Shown: positions 36,073 to 44,004, counted from the stretch's first letter. The stretch: DNA of 64,000 nucleotides from Prevotella sp. (GCA_022511075.1 JAFLSE010000008.1:26850-90849); one strand, 5' to 3'. Numbers and translations are program-made. The notes: a model not told the origin generated them from the letters alone.

Positions 36073-36477
36073 TCAAAGAGTTTCCATGATTTCATCTAAT
36101 CTGATGATTTCTACTTTTGGAAAATCAAGGTCTTGCAGTACATTATAGTGATTGTCTTCAGTGACGATGAACTTTGCGTTTGCTGCAACTGCGCAATCAA
36201 CAAATTTGTCATCGTCAGGGTCAGCAACAATCAGCTTAAAATGATAATAGGGTGTGACAAACAGTGTATAAGGATTATTTTCTATTACATTGAGTGCTAA
36301 TTCCGAAAACCTTTGATTTGTTTTCCTTTCAAGAATCTCTGCGTACTCTTCAAGGATTTCGGTAGTGACGCAAAGCATATTGCGTCCGTCAAGCAGCGAA
36401 AGCCATAAGTCATGGTATCGGCTGCGCCGGGCGATGCACTGAATCAGGCTGTTTGTATCAAGCACCAATCTTGCCAT
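36073..36477 (-). CDS. PIN-domain toxin (COG1569-type)
   Basis: A 134-aa putative ribonuclease toxin. The acidic PIN residues are visible: D7 in LVLDTNSLI, E in TTEILEEYAEIL, the DPDDDKFVDCAVA block and VTEDNHY. The family is annotated as toxin component of type II toxin-antitoxin systems that cut RNA. The partner gene lies 14 nt upstream on the same strand. Base composition is more AT-rich than the neighbouring mdh, consistent with an acquired module. Confidence 0.92.
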   Translation of the reverse strand: MARLVLDTNSLIQCIARRSRYHDLWLSLLDGRNMLCVTTEILEEYAEILERKTNQRFSELALNVIENNPYTLFVTPYYHFKLIVADPDDDKFVDCAVAANAKFIVTEDNHYNVLQDLDFPKVEIIRLDEIMETL

Positions 36478-36491
36478 ATCTCAACAAGGCG

Positions 36492-36704
36492 TTATTTTGC
36501 GTGCAAGTCCGTTCGCCGTATTTCGTCCAGCTTCTCTTGATTCAGAATGCCCTCTTCCCACAGTCGGTCTGCCTCTTGGTCAAGTTTGCTTTGAAAGTGT
36601 CGGGTTAGCACCGATTGGATTTCGCGGGCATAGTCCTCGCTATTGTTGAAGGCGAAAAGCTTCAACAAGTGCATTTGTGTAGGGGTTAATGCTGTTGCTT
36701 CCAT
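36492..36704 (-). CDS. Putative antitoxin of the PIN toxin
   Basis: A 70-aa acidic and basic helical protein (MEATALTPTQMHLLKLFAFNNSEDYAREIQSVLTRHF...). It matches in size and position the antitoxin that precedes PIN_3 toxins in Bacteroidetes; a DNA-binding fold is not obvious from sequence. The ORF-track start at 36761 lies upstream of the promoter -7 box, so I use the ATG at 36704. Confidence 0.78.
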   Translation of the reverse strand: MEATALTPTQMHLLKLFAFNNSEDYAREIQSVLTRHFQSKLDQEADRLWEEGILNQEKLDEIRRTDLHAK

Positions 36705-36733
36705 CTTCTTGTTATATGTAATGTTTCTGCCGA

Positions 36734-36764
36734 CAAAGTTACATATTATTTCGGAAAACACAAA
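36734..36764 (-). promoter_or_regulatory. Promoter of the PIN toxin-antitoxin operon
   Basis: On the minus strand TTTG (36764-36761), 19-nt spacer, TAACTTTG (36741-36734), with a start site about 25 nt before the antitoxin ATG. Confidence 0.75.
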
Positions 36765-37174
36765 ATAATTTTGGGTAATAATTTCAATATCACGCTTATC
36801 TCATTGAGAAAAGTTAGAGTTGTTTTTAAGTTTTTTTTACTAATGTTTAGCACTAAAAATGCAACAATACCACTTTTGCAGTATTGTCATCCATATTATG
36901 CAATTTTCTAGAATATGTTCGAAAAGCCTATTGCTGCCATAGAAAAATGGCATTTCATTAATGGGTAAAATATTATACGAGTTTACAAAATACTATTTAT
37001 CAAAAATATACATTCAATAGTAACTTACTTTATTGAAACAGTATGAAGAAGAAACAATGAGAGACGTTTGTACGAAATGTGTTGAATGCCAACTAACAGC
37101 ATTCAACACATATAACACCTCTTTCTTGAAAGTAAGTTGCAATGTTTACCATAGTATTATGAATTTGATAGACA
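36765..37174. other. 410-nt AT-rich gene-free region with nested inverted repeat
   Basis: No ORF is supported. An inverted repeat AACTTACTTT (37022-37031) and AAAGTAAGTT (37129-37138) encloses a second, perfect 12-bp one, TGTGTTGAATGC (37078-37089) and GCATTCAACACA (37099-37110). The inner hairpin lies downstream of the protease gene (minus strand) and may act as its terminator, though it has no good T-run. A shorter repeat TGCCAT/ATGGCA lies near 36935-36955. Confidence 0.55.
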
Positions 37175-38227
37175 TTAATACCATTTCCAAGATGTTTGAT
37201 TGAAAATATTTCTAATATCCACAGCATAATTTAAGTTTGCACCTGAATCGTCTCTACCGCCAGATGTAATACCGATAACCTCTCCATAACTATTTATTAA
37301 TGCGCCACCACTACTACCATAGTCAATAGGTACACTTATTTGAATGTATTTGCCGCGGTTTTGTGACACTATGCCGTTCGAAAAAGTATTCTCAAGTTCA
37401 CGTGGACTACCAATAGCATAAACGGTTTCACCAATAGAATAACCTTTTTTGGTTACAGGTATATAATTGAAATTATTTCCGTCAACCTTGAAAACAAAAT
37501 AATCATATTCTTCACTATATGCTAAAACCTCTTTTATTTTATAGGTGGTTCCTGTGGAAAGTTTTATAGTCTCTTTTCCTCTAAGAGTACCTTTAAAAAC
37601 ATGGTAATTACTTATGGCTATGCCATCTTTACTAACAAAAAAGCCAGAACCTTGAGAAATGCTTCTTTCATTACTTGTATAAATCATAAAAACAGCAGAC
37701 TTGTATTTTTGATAAATATTTTGAGCCTTTAGCTCTATGTTGGAATAGCTAATTTCAATTCTTGATAGAGTAGAAGAACTTGCTGCCATTTCTTTTGGTG
37801 CTGAAGGTGTGACAATAGAAGGTTTAGGTGTTTCTGCTTTTTTTACAGGAGCAGGATTAAGATTTGCATAATAATATAATCCGTCGTATTTATCCCAATA
37901 TGGTAAATCCACCAAAACCCCTATAAATCCAGTAAAAAGTAAATTCCACCATATAGAACCTCTCATTTTTGTATCGGCATTAATTGTAGTAGATTGATAT
38001 CCCTCTTTCTTGAAAGTAAAATCTTTTGTTTTTTTGCTTTTATAACTGCATGGTGTTGTGCCGACGTACTTATTTCCTGCATATACGTGCGCTCCTTGAG
38101 GATATGAATTTAGTGAAACTTCTTGTTTTTTGCCTAAAAGTGTTACACAACTACTAAGTGTAAATATGTATCCTATACTTATGAGAATTGTTAAGTATCT
38201 TAATGAGTTTTTTATTTTTACGAACAT
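37175..38227 (-). CDS. PEGA-domain lipoprotein fused to a trypsin-like serine protease
   Basis: A 350-aa lipoprotein from the ATG at 38227 (lipobox LSSC, Cys 27). The first domain is PEGA-like (about 37-85: VSLNSYPQGAHVYAGNKYVGTTPCSY), followed by a hydrophobic stretch (SIWWNLLFTGFIGVLVDLPYW), a Pro/Ser/Lys linker, and a S1C/trypsin-like protease domain (about 165-350). The triad is His in AISNYHVFKG, Asp in EYDYFVFKV and Ser in DYGSSGGALIN. The track start at 38323 has no signal-like beginning and is rejected. It probably acts at the cell surface or periplasm. Substrate is unknown. The gene is AT-rich compared with core neighbours and is flanked by long inverted repeats on both sides. Confidence 0.85.
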   Translation of the reverse strand: MFVKIKNSLRYLTILISIGYIFTLSSCVTLLGKKQEVSLNSYPQGAHVYAGNKYVGTTPCSYKSKKTKDFTFKKEGYQSTTINADTKMRGSIWWNLLFTGFIGVLVDLPYWDKYDGLYYYANLNPAPVKKAETPKPSIVTPSAPKEMAASSSTLSRIEISYSNIELKAQNIYQKYKSAVFMIYTSNERSISQGSGFFVSKDGIAISNYHVFKGTLRGKETIKLSTGTTYKIKEVLAYSEEYDYFVFKVDGNNFNYIPVTKKGYSIGETVYAIGSPRELENTFSNGIVSQNRGKYIQISVPIDYGSSGGALINSYGEVIGITSGGRDDSGANLNYAVDIRNIFNQTSWKWY

Positions 38228-38326
38228 ATAGTTTTGTTTTTCTTTGTTATCAATATTTATGATTGTCCTTTTATGAACAATGTTCATGTACGTGCATAAA
38301 AAAGCGCGGACAAAACTCTGCATATT

Positions 38327-38447
38327 GATTCTTGAGGTCTTCGACTACCTTTTCCATCCAATATATGAGTATAGCCCACGCACACAGCGTGAGCGTCTTT
38401 GCTCTACCCATGGATGGAAATTTGAAAGTGTCGAAGTTTCAAGAATC
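38327..38447. ncRNA. Candidate structured RNA or DNA hairpin element
   Basis: Three arm pairs nest in order: GATTCTTGA (38327-38335) with TCAAGAATC (38439-38447), CTTCGAC (38339-38345) with GTCGAAG (38430-38436), and TTTCCATCCA (38351-38360) with TGGATGGAAA (38411-38420). Inside are CACGC-ACACA-GCGTG (38377-38391) and GAGC/GCTC (38391-38394, 38401-38404). The strand is undecided because the DNA is self-complementary. It could be a leader of the leftward protease gene, a small RNA, or a mobile hairpin. No known family recognised. Confidence 0.5.
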
Positions 38448-38623
38448 CAGAATATCAGCGTAACGCTTTTCCTATATGTTCAAGATGCACGCACTAAATG
38501 CGTTTCTTTATTATTTCATAAGCAAAATATTTATGTTTAACGATGCAAAGATAGTCATTTTATCTTATATAACGTACATTTTCTTTAAAAAGATTTTTGT
38601 GTCCGAGATTTTATTTCCTATCT

Positions 38624-38655
38624 TTTGGCATTTTGGCAAAAAATAAGTATATTTG
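38624..38655 (+). promoter_or_regulatory. fic promoter
   Basis: TTTG (38624-38627), 20-nt spacer, TATATTTG (38648-38655), giving a leader of under 10 nt. The -7 box is inside the left copy of the 33-bp direct repeat. Confidence 0.7.
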
Positions 38656-38664
38656 CACAAAAAT
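38632..38664. repeat. 33-bp direct repeat, left copy (flanks fic)
   Basis: Identical at 31 of 33 positions to 39801-39833. It carries the fic -7 box. Confidence 0.85.
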
Positions 38665-38669
38665 AGGGA

Positions 38670-39815
38670 ATGATAGAAAAGGATTCACTACTTAATTTTG
38701 AAGAATATCTTCGTGCCAGTGAGCCGCATAAACAAGTACGGGCATATAATTGGCGGACAGCCATAGGCTTACAGGCCGTGGACGGTCTGCATGTGTCTGA
38801 TTACCTGAAGCAGACGGCGAAACGGAACATTGAAGGCGAGATTACTATTGATGAGGCGCAGGAACTTATTAAAAGCTACTATCAGTCGAAAACGAATCGA
38901 GAGCCTGATGATGATGAGAAGCAAGAAGCGGATAAAGTGTCTGCAAACATTTCGCGAATCCTTTCAAGACAAACACTTGATTTTACGGCAAATGGTTTTG
39001 TAGCTTTGCATCGCCGGATATTTGACGGGGTGTTTAAGCATGCAGGGCAGGTAAGAAAATATGATATTACCAAAAAGGAGTGGGTGCTGCGGGGAGATAC
39101 CGTAAACTATTTGAATTATGAGGACCTTTGGCGGGCACTCGACTATGACATCAACCAAGAAAAAAACTTTAGCTATAAAGGACTGTCGGGCGATGAGGTG
39201 ATAGCGCATATAGTGAAATTCGTGTCGGGCTTGTGGCAGATTCATCCTTTCGGAGAGGGCAACACAAGAACGACTGCCGTATTTGTGATTCAGTATTTGA
39301 GGTCTATCGGCTTTGATGTGAACAACGACTTGTTTGCAGAAAACTCATGGTATTTCCGCAATGCGCTTGTACGTGCCAATTATAAAAATGCAGTAAAAGG
39401 CATTGAATATACCCCAGTGTATTTGGAACGTTTTTTCAGAAACTTATTATTGGGAGAACAACATGAGTTACGAAACAGATACTTGCTCATAAATTTGTCA
39501 CCAGAAGAAATAGCAACCCCGACAAGCACCCGACAAGCACCCGACAAGTACCCGACAAGCACCCGACAAGTACCATACAATCCTAATATAGCAAAGCTTG
39601 TTTCCATTCTTGGAAACAATCAACTATCCGTAAAAGAATTGCTGCAGGCATTTGGGCTGAAAGACAGAGAGAATTTCCTTCGTTTATTCTTGAATCCTGC
39701 AATAGAAGAGGGGTTTGTTAAGCTTCTATATCCCGACAAGCCTCGCCATCCACGCCAAAAGTATTTGCTGACAGTGAAAGGACTGACACTATATAATGAG
39801 TTTGGCAAAAATTAA
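38670..39815 (+). CDS. Fic-domain protein (putative AMPylase/nucleotidyl-transferase) with C-terminal winged helix
   Basis: A 381-aa Fic protein, a family that transfers AMP or other moieties to target proteins. Residues about 1-90 include a small helical segment (EGEITIDEAQELIKSYY) that may resemble an autoinhibitory module. The Fic fold (about 100-245) has the active loop IHPFGEGNTRTTAVF: catalytic His present, but the canonical HPFxxGNGR reads GNTR. A low-complexity linker (PTSTRQAPDKYPTSTRQ) encoded by five 11-bp repeats joins a C-terminal winged-helix-like domain (about 300-381, KLVSILGNNQLSVKELLQAFGL). It is flanked by direct repeats; its stop codon lies inside the right copy. Target is unknown; it could be a toxin or a self-regulating modifier. 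Confidence 0.92.
   Translation: MIEKDSLLNFEEYLRASEPHKQVRAYNWRTAIGLQAVDGLHVSDYLKQTAKRNIEGEITIDEAQELIKSYYQSKTNREPDDDEKQEADKVSANISRILSRQTLDFTANGFVALHRRIFDGVFKHAGQVRKYDITKKEWVLRGDTVNYLNYEDLWRALDYDINQEKNFSYKGLSGDEVIAHIVKFVSGLWQIHPFGEGNTRTTAVFVIQYLRSIGFDVNNDLFAENSWYFRNALVRANYKNAVKGIEYTPVYLERFFRNLLLGEQHELRNRYLLINLSPEEIATPTSTRQAPDKYPTSTRQVPYNPNIAKLVSILGNNQLSVKELLQAFGLKDRENFLRLFLNPAIEEGFVKLLYPDKPRHPRQKYLLTVKGLTLYNEFGKN
39521..39575 (+). repeat. Five tandem 11-bp repeats inside fic
   Basis: Five units of GACAAGCACCC or GACAAGTACCC, the last with one changed end base. Because 11 is not a multiple of 3, gain or loss of one or two units shifts the reading frame before the winged-helix domain; three units restore it. 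Confidence 0.9.
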
Positions 39816-39833
39816 GTACATTTGCACAAAAAT
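39801..39833. repeat. 33-bp direct repeat, right copy (fic end / aminopeptidase promoter)
   Basis: 31 of 33 positions match 38632-38664. It covers the last codons and stop of fic and includes TACATTTG (39817-39824), a -7 box 25 nt upstream of the aminopeptidase ATG. The -33 position here lacks a good TTTG. Confidence 0.85.
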
Positions 39834-39849
39834 CTAAAACTGTTATAAT

Positions 39850-41658
39850 ATGAGCATAAACGAGAGACTGTATGCATTGCGAGAGGTGATGAGGCGCGAA
39901 AAGATAGATGCCTTCATATTTCCGAGTACCGACCCGCATAATGGTGAGTATGTGCCCGACCACTGGAAGGGGCGCGAGTGGATTTCGGGCTTCAACGGCT
40001 CGGCAGGCACGGCGGTGGTGACGATGGAGGCTGCCGCCCTTTGGACCGATTCGCGCTATTTCCTCGCTGCCGAAGAGCAGCTGGCTGGCACGGAGTTTCA
40101 ACTTATGAAGATGAAAATGTCCGGAACACCGTCAATAACTCAATGGCTTGCGCAGAAACTTGCTGTAGAGGGAGGCACGGCGGTGGGCGTAGACGGTATG
40201 GTGAACGCGGCAGCCGAGGTAGAATCACTCATCGACGAACTGCGCAGGAACGGAGGCATAACCGTGCGTACAAACTTCGACCCGTTACGTGAACTTTGGC
40301 ACGACCGCCCCAGTATTCCAGACAATAGGGTGGAGGTTTATCCGCTTGAATTTGCAGGGGAAAGTGCGCAGAATAAGTTGCAGCGAATACGCGAGGCATT
40401 GAAGGCGCATCACGCACAGGGTATGCTCGTTACGGCTCTCGACGACATTGCGTGGACACTAAACCTGCGCGGCAGCGATGTCCATTGTAACCCCGTTGCT
40501 GTGTGCTACCTGCTGATATGCGAAAAGAGTGCGACGCTATATATAAACAATGTAAAACTCGATGATAACACAAAAAACTATCTCCGCAATATCGGCGTAG
40601 ACACCGATGACTACGAAAACGTAGCAAACGGCATTTCACGATACGACGGCTACAGCCTCCTCATGGACGACAACGAAGTGAACTACACTCTCTTCAAGTC
40701 TGCCCGTTGTCAGCAGATTATAAGGGCGGCATCGCCCATTCCTTATATGAAGGCGCAGAAGAACGCCACGGAGATTGCCGGCTTCAAGGCTGCCATGCTT
40801 CGCGACGGAGTAGCTATGGTGAAGTTCCTTAAATGGCTGAAGCCTGCGGTGGAGGCAGGAGGGCAGACGGAGATGTCGCTCGACGAGAAACTAACATCCC
40901 TGCGTGCGGAACAGCCCCTGTTTCGCGGCATATCGTTCGACAGTATCTTCGGCTACGCCCACCACGGGGCAATCGTCCACTACGAGGCGACACCAGAGAC
41001 AGACATTGCCGTAGAGCCTCGCGGACTGCTGCTTATGGACACCGGCGCGCAATACCTCGACGGCACTACCGACATAACACGCACCGTGGCACTCGGCGAT
41101 ACCACGCCCGAGCAACGTCACGCCTACACGCTCGTCCTCAAAGGGCACATTGCACTCGCCATGGCAAAGTTTCCCGAAAGGGCATCAGGCACGCAGCTCG
41201 ACATACTTGCACGACAGGCTATGTGGCGCGAGGGAATGAACTATATGCACGGCACGGGGCACGGCGTGGGCTCATATCTCAACGTTCACGAAGGCCCTCA
41301 CCAGATACGCATGGAATGGAAGCCTGCGCCGCTTGTGGCAGGCATGACTGTCACCAACGAGCCGGGGCTCTACCTCGCCGGCAAGTTCGGTGTGCGCACC
41401 GAGAACACCATGCTCATCACCCCCTACATGGAAACCGACTTCGGGCGATTCCTGCAGTTAGATCCTCTAACCCTCTGCCCCATAGACACCGCCCCTATAG
41501 AAATGGAAATGATGACGGCCGAAGAAATACAATGGCTCAACAACTATCATCAAATGGTGTTTGACAGCTTTTATCCACACCTTGACGACGAGGAACGCGA
41601 ATGGCTGCGCGAGGCGTGCAAGGCAATTTTATCACAATGCACAATGCCGTTTGAATGA
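39850..41658 (+). CDS. Aminopeptidase P family (M24B) Xaa-Pro aminopeptidase, long form
   Basis: A 602-aa cytoplasmic metallopeptidase that removes an N-terminal residue before proline. It is the long, three-domain form like eukaryotic APP1: two creatinase-like N-terminal domains (about 1-300) and the pita-bread catalytic domain (about 310-540). Metal ligands are in LLMDTGAQYLDGTTDITRT (two Asp), HGTGHGVGSYLNVHEGP (His), TNEPGLYL (Glu) and VRTENTML (Glu). A C-terminal extension (about 540-602) is typical. GC content is clearly higher than in fic, marking the return to core sequence. Confidence 0.96.
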   Translation: MSINERLYALREVMRREKIDAFIFPSTDPHNGEYVPDHWKGREWISGFNGSAGTAVVTMEAAALWTDSRYFLAAEEQLAGTEFQLMKMKMSGTPSITQWLAQKLAVEGGTAVGVDGMVNAAAEVESLIDELRRNGGITVRTNFDPLRELWHDRPSIPDNRVEVYPLEFAGESAQNKLQRIREALKAHHAQGMLVTALDDIAWTLNLRGSDVHCNPVAVCYLLICEKSATLYINNVKLDDNTKNYLRNIGVDTDDYENVANGISRYDGYSLLMDDNEVNYTLFKSARCQQIIRAASPIPYMKAQKNATEIAGFKAAMLRDGVAMVKFLKWLKPAVEAGGQTEMSLDEKLTSLRAEQPLFRGISFDSIFGYAHHGAIVHYEATPETDIAVEPRGLLLMDTGAQYLDGTTDITRTVALGDTTPEQRHAYTLVLKGHIALAMAKFPERASGTQLDILARQAMWREGMNYMHGTGHGVGSYLNVHEGPHQIRMEWKPAPLVAGMTVTNEPGLYLAGKFGVRTENTMLITPYMETDFGRFLQLDPLTLCPIDTAPIEMEMMTAEEIQWLNNYHQMVFDSFYPHLDDEEREWLREACKAILSQCTMPFE

Positions 41659-41830
41659 AAATGCTACTTTGCTACAATGCTACATTAAGATAGGATATTA
41701 GGATGCGCTTCCTTGTCCGTAATGTGAATCTCCTTAATACAGCAAAATAGCAATGTTGCAGAACACTGTTTTTGTCGTGTCCTGGCTTTTCTTGCACTTA
41801 ACTTCATTGGCTCACGAAGCAAAATACAAC

Positions 41831-41880
41831 ACCCAACGCACTTAAGTGCGTTGGGTATCGAGACGGTAAGCGTTGGGTGT
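41831..41880. repeat. 26-bp perfect palindrome and outer inverted repeat (dispersed hairpin element, copy B)
   Basis: ACCCAACGCACTT/AAGTGCGTTGGGT is a perfect 26-bp palindrome (41831-41856). ACACCCAACGC (41829-41839) can also pair with GCGTTGGGTGT (41870-41880). The core matches the element at 9125-9146. It lies between convergent genes, so termination is possible, but no T-run is present. Confidence 0.75.
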
Positions 41881-41903
41881 CTTCCTATATGTGTATAGTG
41901 GAA

Positions 41904-42923
41904 TCAATTGACTCCGCTATATTTTCGCCATTTGTTTATGAGTGCCGCAAAGTCTTCGGGCCACTCACTGTCGAAATCCATTTGCTCGTGGGTTTTGGGG
42001 TGCACGAAACCTATTGTCTTGGCATGCAGTGCCTGACGCGGGCATAGTTTGAAGCAGTTTTGTACAAACTGACGATATGAACCTGTGCGCTCACCGCGAA
42101 GTATCTCCATTCCGCCATAACGCTCGTCGCTGAACAGAGGATGCCCTATGTGTTTCATATGCGCCCTTATCTGGTGGGTGCGCCCCGTCTCAAGGATGCA
42201 TTCCACGAGGGTGACATAGCCATAACGTTCCAAAACGCGGTAGTGGGTTACGGCCGGCTTACCCTCTTCGCTGCCTGGGGGAAGAACGGTCATGCGAAGC
42301 CTGTCTTTGGGGTCGCGGGCAATGTTGCCTTCTATGCGCCCCTTGTCTTCAACGATGTTTCCCCACACGAGTGCATTGTATGAGCGATGGGTGGTCTTGT
42401 TGAAGAATTGCGCGCCGAGTTCCGTCTTTGCCTCTGGTGTCTTTGCCACGATGAGCAGTCCGCTGGTGTCTTTGTCTATGCGGTGTACAAGCCCCACTTC
42501 GGGGTCGTTGGGGTCATAGGTTTCAAGGTCGCGCAGGTGGTATGCAATGGCATTTACGAGTGTGCCGGTAAAGTTTCCACAGCCTGGGTGTACCACCATT
42601 CCTGCCACCTTATTAATTATTATAAGGCAGTCGTCTTCGTAAACAACATCGAGCGGAATATCCTCTGCTACTATCGAGGTATCATGATGCGGCCGGTCGA
42701 GCATGAGCGTTATCACGTCGCCCGGTCTCACTTTGTAGTTGCTCTTCACGGGCTTGCCGTTGGCGTGTATAAAGCCGGCATCGGCGGCTGTCTGTATGCG
42801 GTTGCGACTTGAGTGGGGCATTCTTTCTGCCATCCACTTGTCTATCCTCACCGCCACCTGTCCAGCATCGGCTACGAACCTGTAGTGCTCGTAAAGTTCT
42901 ATTTCCTCAATATCCTGCGTCAT
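41904..42923 (-). CDS. RluD-like RNA pseudouridine synthase
   Basis: A 339-aa RluA/RluD-family enzyme that converts uridine to pseudouridine in RNA, most likely in 23S rRNA. An N-terminal S4 RNA-binding domain (about 20-90: VRIDKWMAERMP...GFIHANGKPVKSNYKVRPGD) precedes the catalytic domain with the Asp motif GLVHRIDKDTSGLLIVAK. Later blocks VECILETGRTHQIRAHMKHIGHPLFSDERYG and RQALHAKTIGF are family hallmarks. It lies 25 nt after the PASTA gene on the same strand, a common Bacteroidetes pairing. Confidence 0.95.
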   Translation of the reverse strand: MTQDIEEIELYEHYRFVADAGQVAVRIDKWMAERMPHSSRNRIQTAADAGFIHANGKPVKSNYKVRPGDVITLMLDRPHHDTSIVAEDIPLDVVYEDDCLIIINKVAGMVVHPGCGNFTGTLVNAIAYHLRDLETYDPNDPEVGLVHRIDKDTSGLLIVAKTPEAKTELGAQFFNKTTHRSYNALVWGNIVEDKGRIEGNIARDPKDRLRMTVLPPGSEEGKPAVTHYRVLERYGYVTLVECILETGRTHQIRAHMKHIGHPLFSDERYGGMEILRGERTGSYRQFVQNCFKLCPRQALHAKTIGFVHPKTHEQMDFDSEWPEDFAALINKWRKYSGVN

Positions 42924-42948
42924 AATCGTGGGAGGGTTTTCCCCTTTT

Positions 42949-43683
42949 TTAGATTTGCGGCTCTGTTACTTCTTCAAAGTCGTCCACACCACTATTGCCT
43001 TGTATGTATTTTTTGTAGTCGTTGTTGTCTTTGGGGATTTCGTTATCCAGGTCGGTTCCACCCTTCATATACTTTCTGAAATCTTCTTCGTCTTCAGGAT
43101 AGGCATTCTCATAGTCGTCGCTATTGTCGTAGGCACCATTACCGAGTATCAGCATCAATGGATATTCCGTTGATATGCGGTCGCCAGTTGAAATATCCCT
43201 TCCCCTGCTCACGAGCCCCATCACCCAGTCTTTTTCGCCAGCCACGTATTTTGGCTCAAGCATCCTGAAACCGAGTGCTGTCAACTTTGCTTCTGCTTCG
43301 CGTCGGCTGCAGTTGTCTATCACGTCGGGGATACTCACGGTGGGCGACGACGGGGCATTGACCGTTACATAGATTATGCGCCCTCGCTTTACCTTTGTGC
43401 CATGCATTGGTGTCTGCGACAGAATGCAATGCGCCGGCAGACGTTTGTTGTAGCCCGAGTCGCTGACCTCTATTCTCAGTTCGTCCATTTCGAGCAGTGT
43501 GCGAGCCTTGTTGAAATCCATCGTTGTGAGGTTGGGCACCGGAATACTCTCGTCGTGCCGTGTGTAGGCATTCAGCCCGTACTTCACACCAAAGAACAAA
43601 GCGCACACCACAACAGCCATTGCCAATAGGTTGCCCCACAGGTAAAGGCTCATCAATTTGCGGAAGAAGTCTTTAGATTTCAT
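42949..43683 (-). CDS. PASTA-domain membrane protein
   Basis: A 244-aa protein with one N-terminal transmembrane segment (LWGNLLAMAVVVCALFFGV) and about three extracytoplasmic PASTA domains (about 48-112, IPVPNLTTMDFNKARTLLE; 116-183, VSIPDVIDNCSRREAEAKL; the last partial). The C-terminal about 50 residues are acidic and low complexity. No kinase domain is attached. PASTA domains bind peptidoglycan fragments in Gram-positives; in Bacteroidetes the role is not settled. It precedes the RluD-like gene. Confidence 0.92.
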   Translation of the reverse strand: MKSKDFFRKLMSLYLWGNLLAMAVVVCALFFGVKYGLNAYTRHDESIPVPNLTTMDFNKARTLLEMDELRIEVSDSGYNKRLPAHCILSQTPMHGTKVKRGRIIYVTVNAPSSPTVSIPDVIDNCSRREAEAKLTALGFRMLEPKYVAGEKDWVMGLVSRGRDISTGDRISTEYPLMLILGNGAYDNSDDYENAYPEDEEDFRKYMKGGTDLDNEIPKDNNDYKKYIQGNSGVDDFEEVTEPQI

Positions 43684-43773
43684 TGTTGGTATAGGTCTTA
43701 AAATGCATCAAGGGACATAAGCGCAGTGCCTATGCCCCCGAATAAGTCTGTAACGGCGTCTGCCAAAGACGGA

Positions 43774-43929
43774 TTATTTTCCGTGGTGCTCGTCAGACAC
43801 TGTTAACTTCTTGCGGCCCTTAGCACGACGTGAAGCCAATACCCTGCGGCCATTCTTTGTTGCCATTCTCTCGCGGAAACCGTGCTTGTTCACCCTTCTC
43901 CTGTTGTGTGGCTGAAATGTTCTTTTCAT
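43774..43929 (-). CDS. rpmH: 50S ribosomal protein L34
   Basis: A 51-aa ORF too short for the track. The translation begins [18 protein letters not shown] and contains [22 protein letters not shown], unmistakable L34, with a short C-terminal extension (SDEHHGK). Start ATG at 43929. A TAATTTTG promoter box lies about 45 nt upstream. A 90-nt spacer with two weak hairpins separates it from the PASTA gene on the same strand, so these may or may not be co-transcribed. efp is divergent. Confidence 0.97.
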   Translation of the reverse strand: MKRTFQPHNRRRVNKHGFRERMATKNGRRVLASRRAKGRKKLTVSDEHHGK

Positions 43930-43972
43930 TTTCTATTGATGTTTATTGTTATTATTTTTCCGATTTAGGCTG

Positions 43973-44004
43973 CAAAATTACTTATATTTTTCGAAATAAC
44001 CAAG
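43973..44004 (-). promoter_or_regulatory. rpmH promoter
   Basis: On the minus strand CTTG (44004-44001), 20-nt spacer, TAATTTTG (43980-43973). Confidence 0.6.

Larger units (their letters stand above)
38228..38669. other. 442-nt leader/intergenic region with a structured element
   Basis: The region holds ATGAAC/GTTCAT (38273-38287), the large hairpin element at 38327-38447, a minus-strand TATCTTTG -7-like box (38546-38553, no good -33) and the fic promoter (38624-38655). If the TATCTTTG box is used, the protease mRNA has a leader of about 310 nt that contains the whole hairpin element. The 86-aa ORF across it has no protein-like features. Confidence 0.5.

Noticed and set aside
36705-36761. 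Longer antitoxin start
   Set aside because: It lies upstream of the predicted transcription start. ATG 36704 fits the promoter.
38280-38540. 86-aa ORF between protease and fic
   Set aside because: It runs through the inverted-repeat element; the coding appearance is explained by that structure, and it has no protein features.
43684-43773. Leader RNA or riboswitch between rpmH and the PASTA gene
   Set aside because: Two weak hairpins are present but nothing matches a known class, and the spacer is short.
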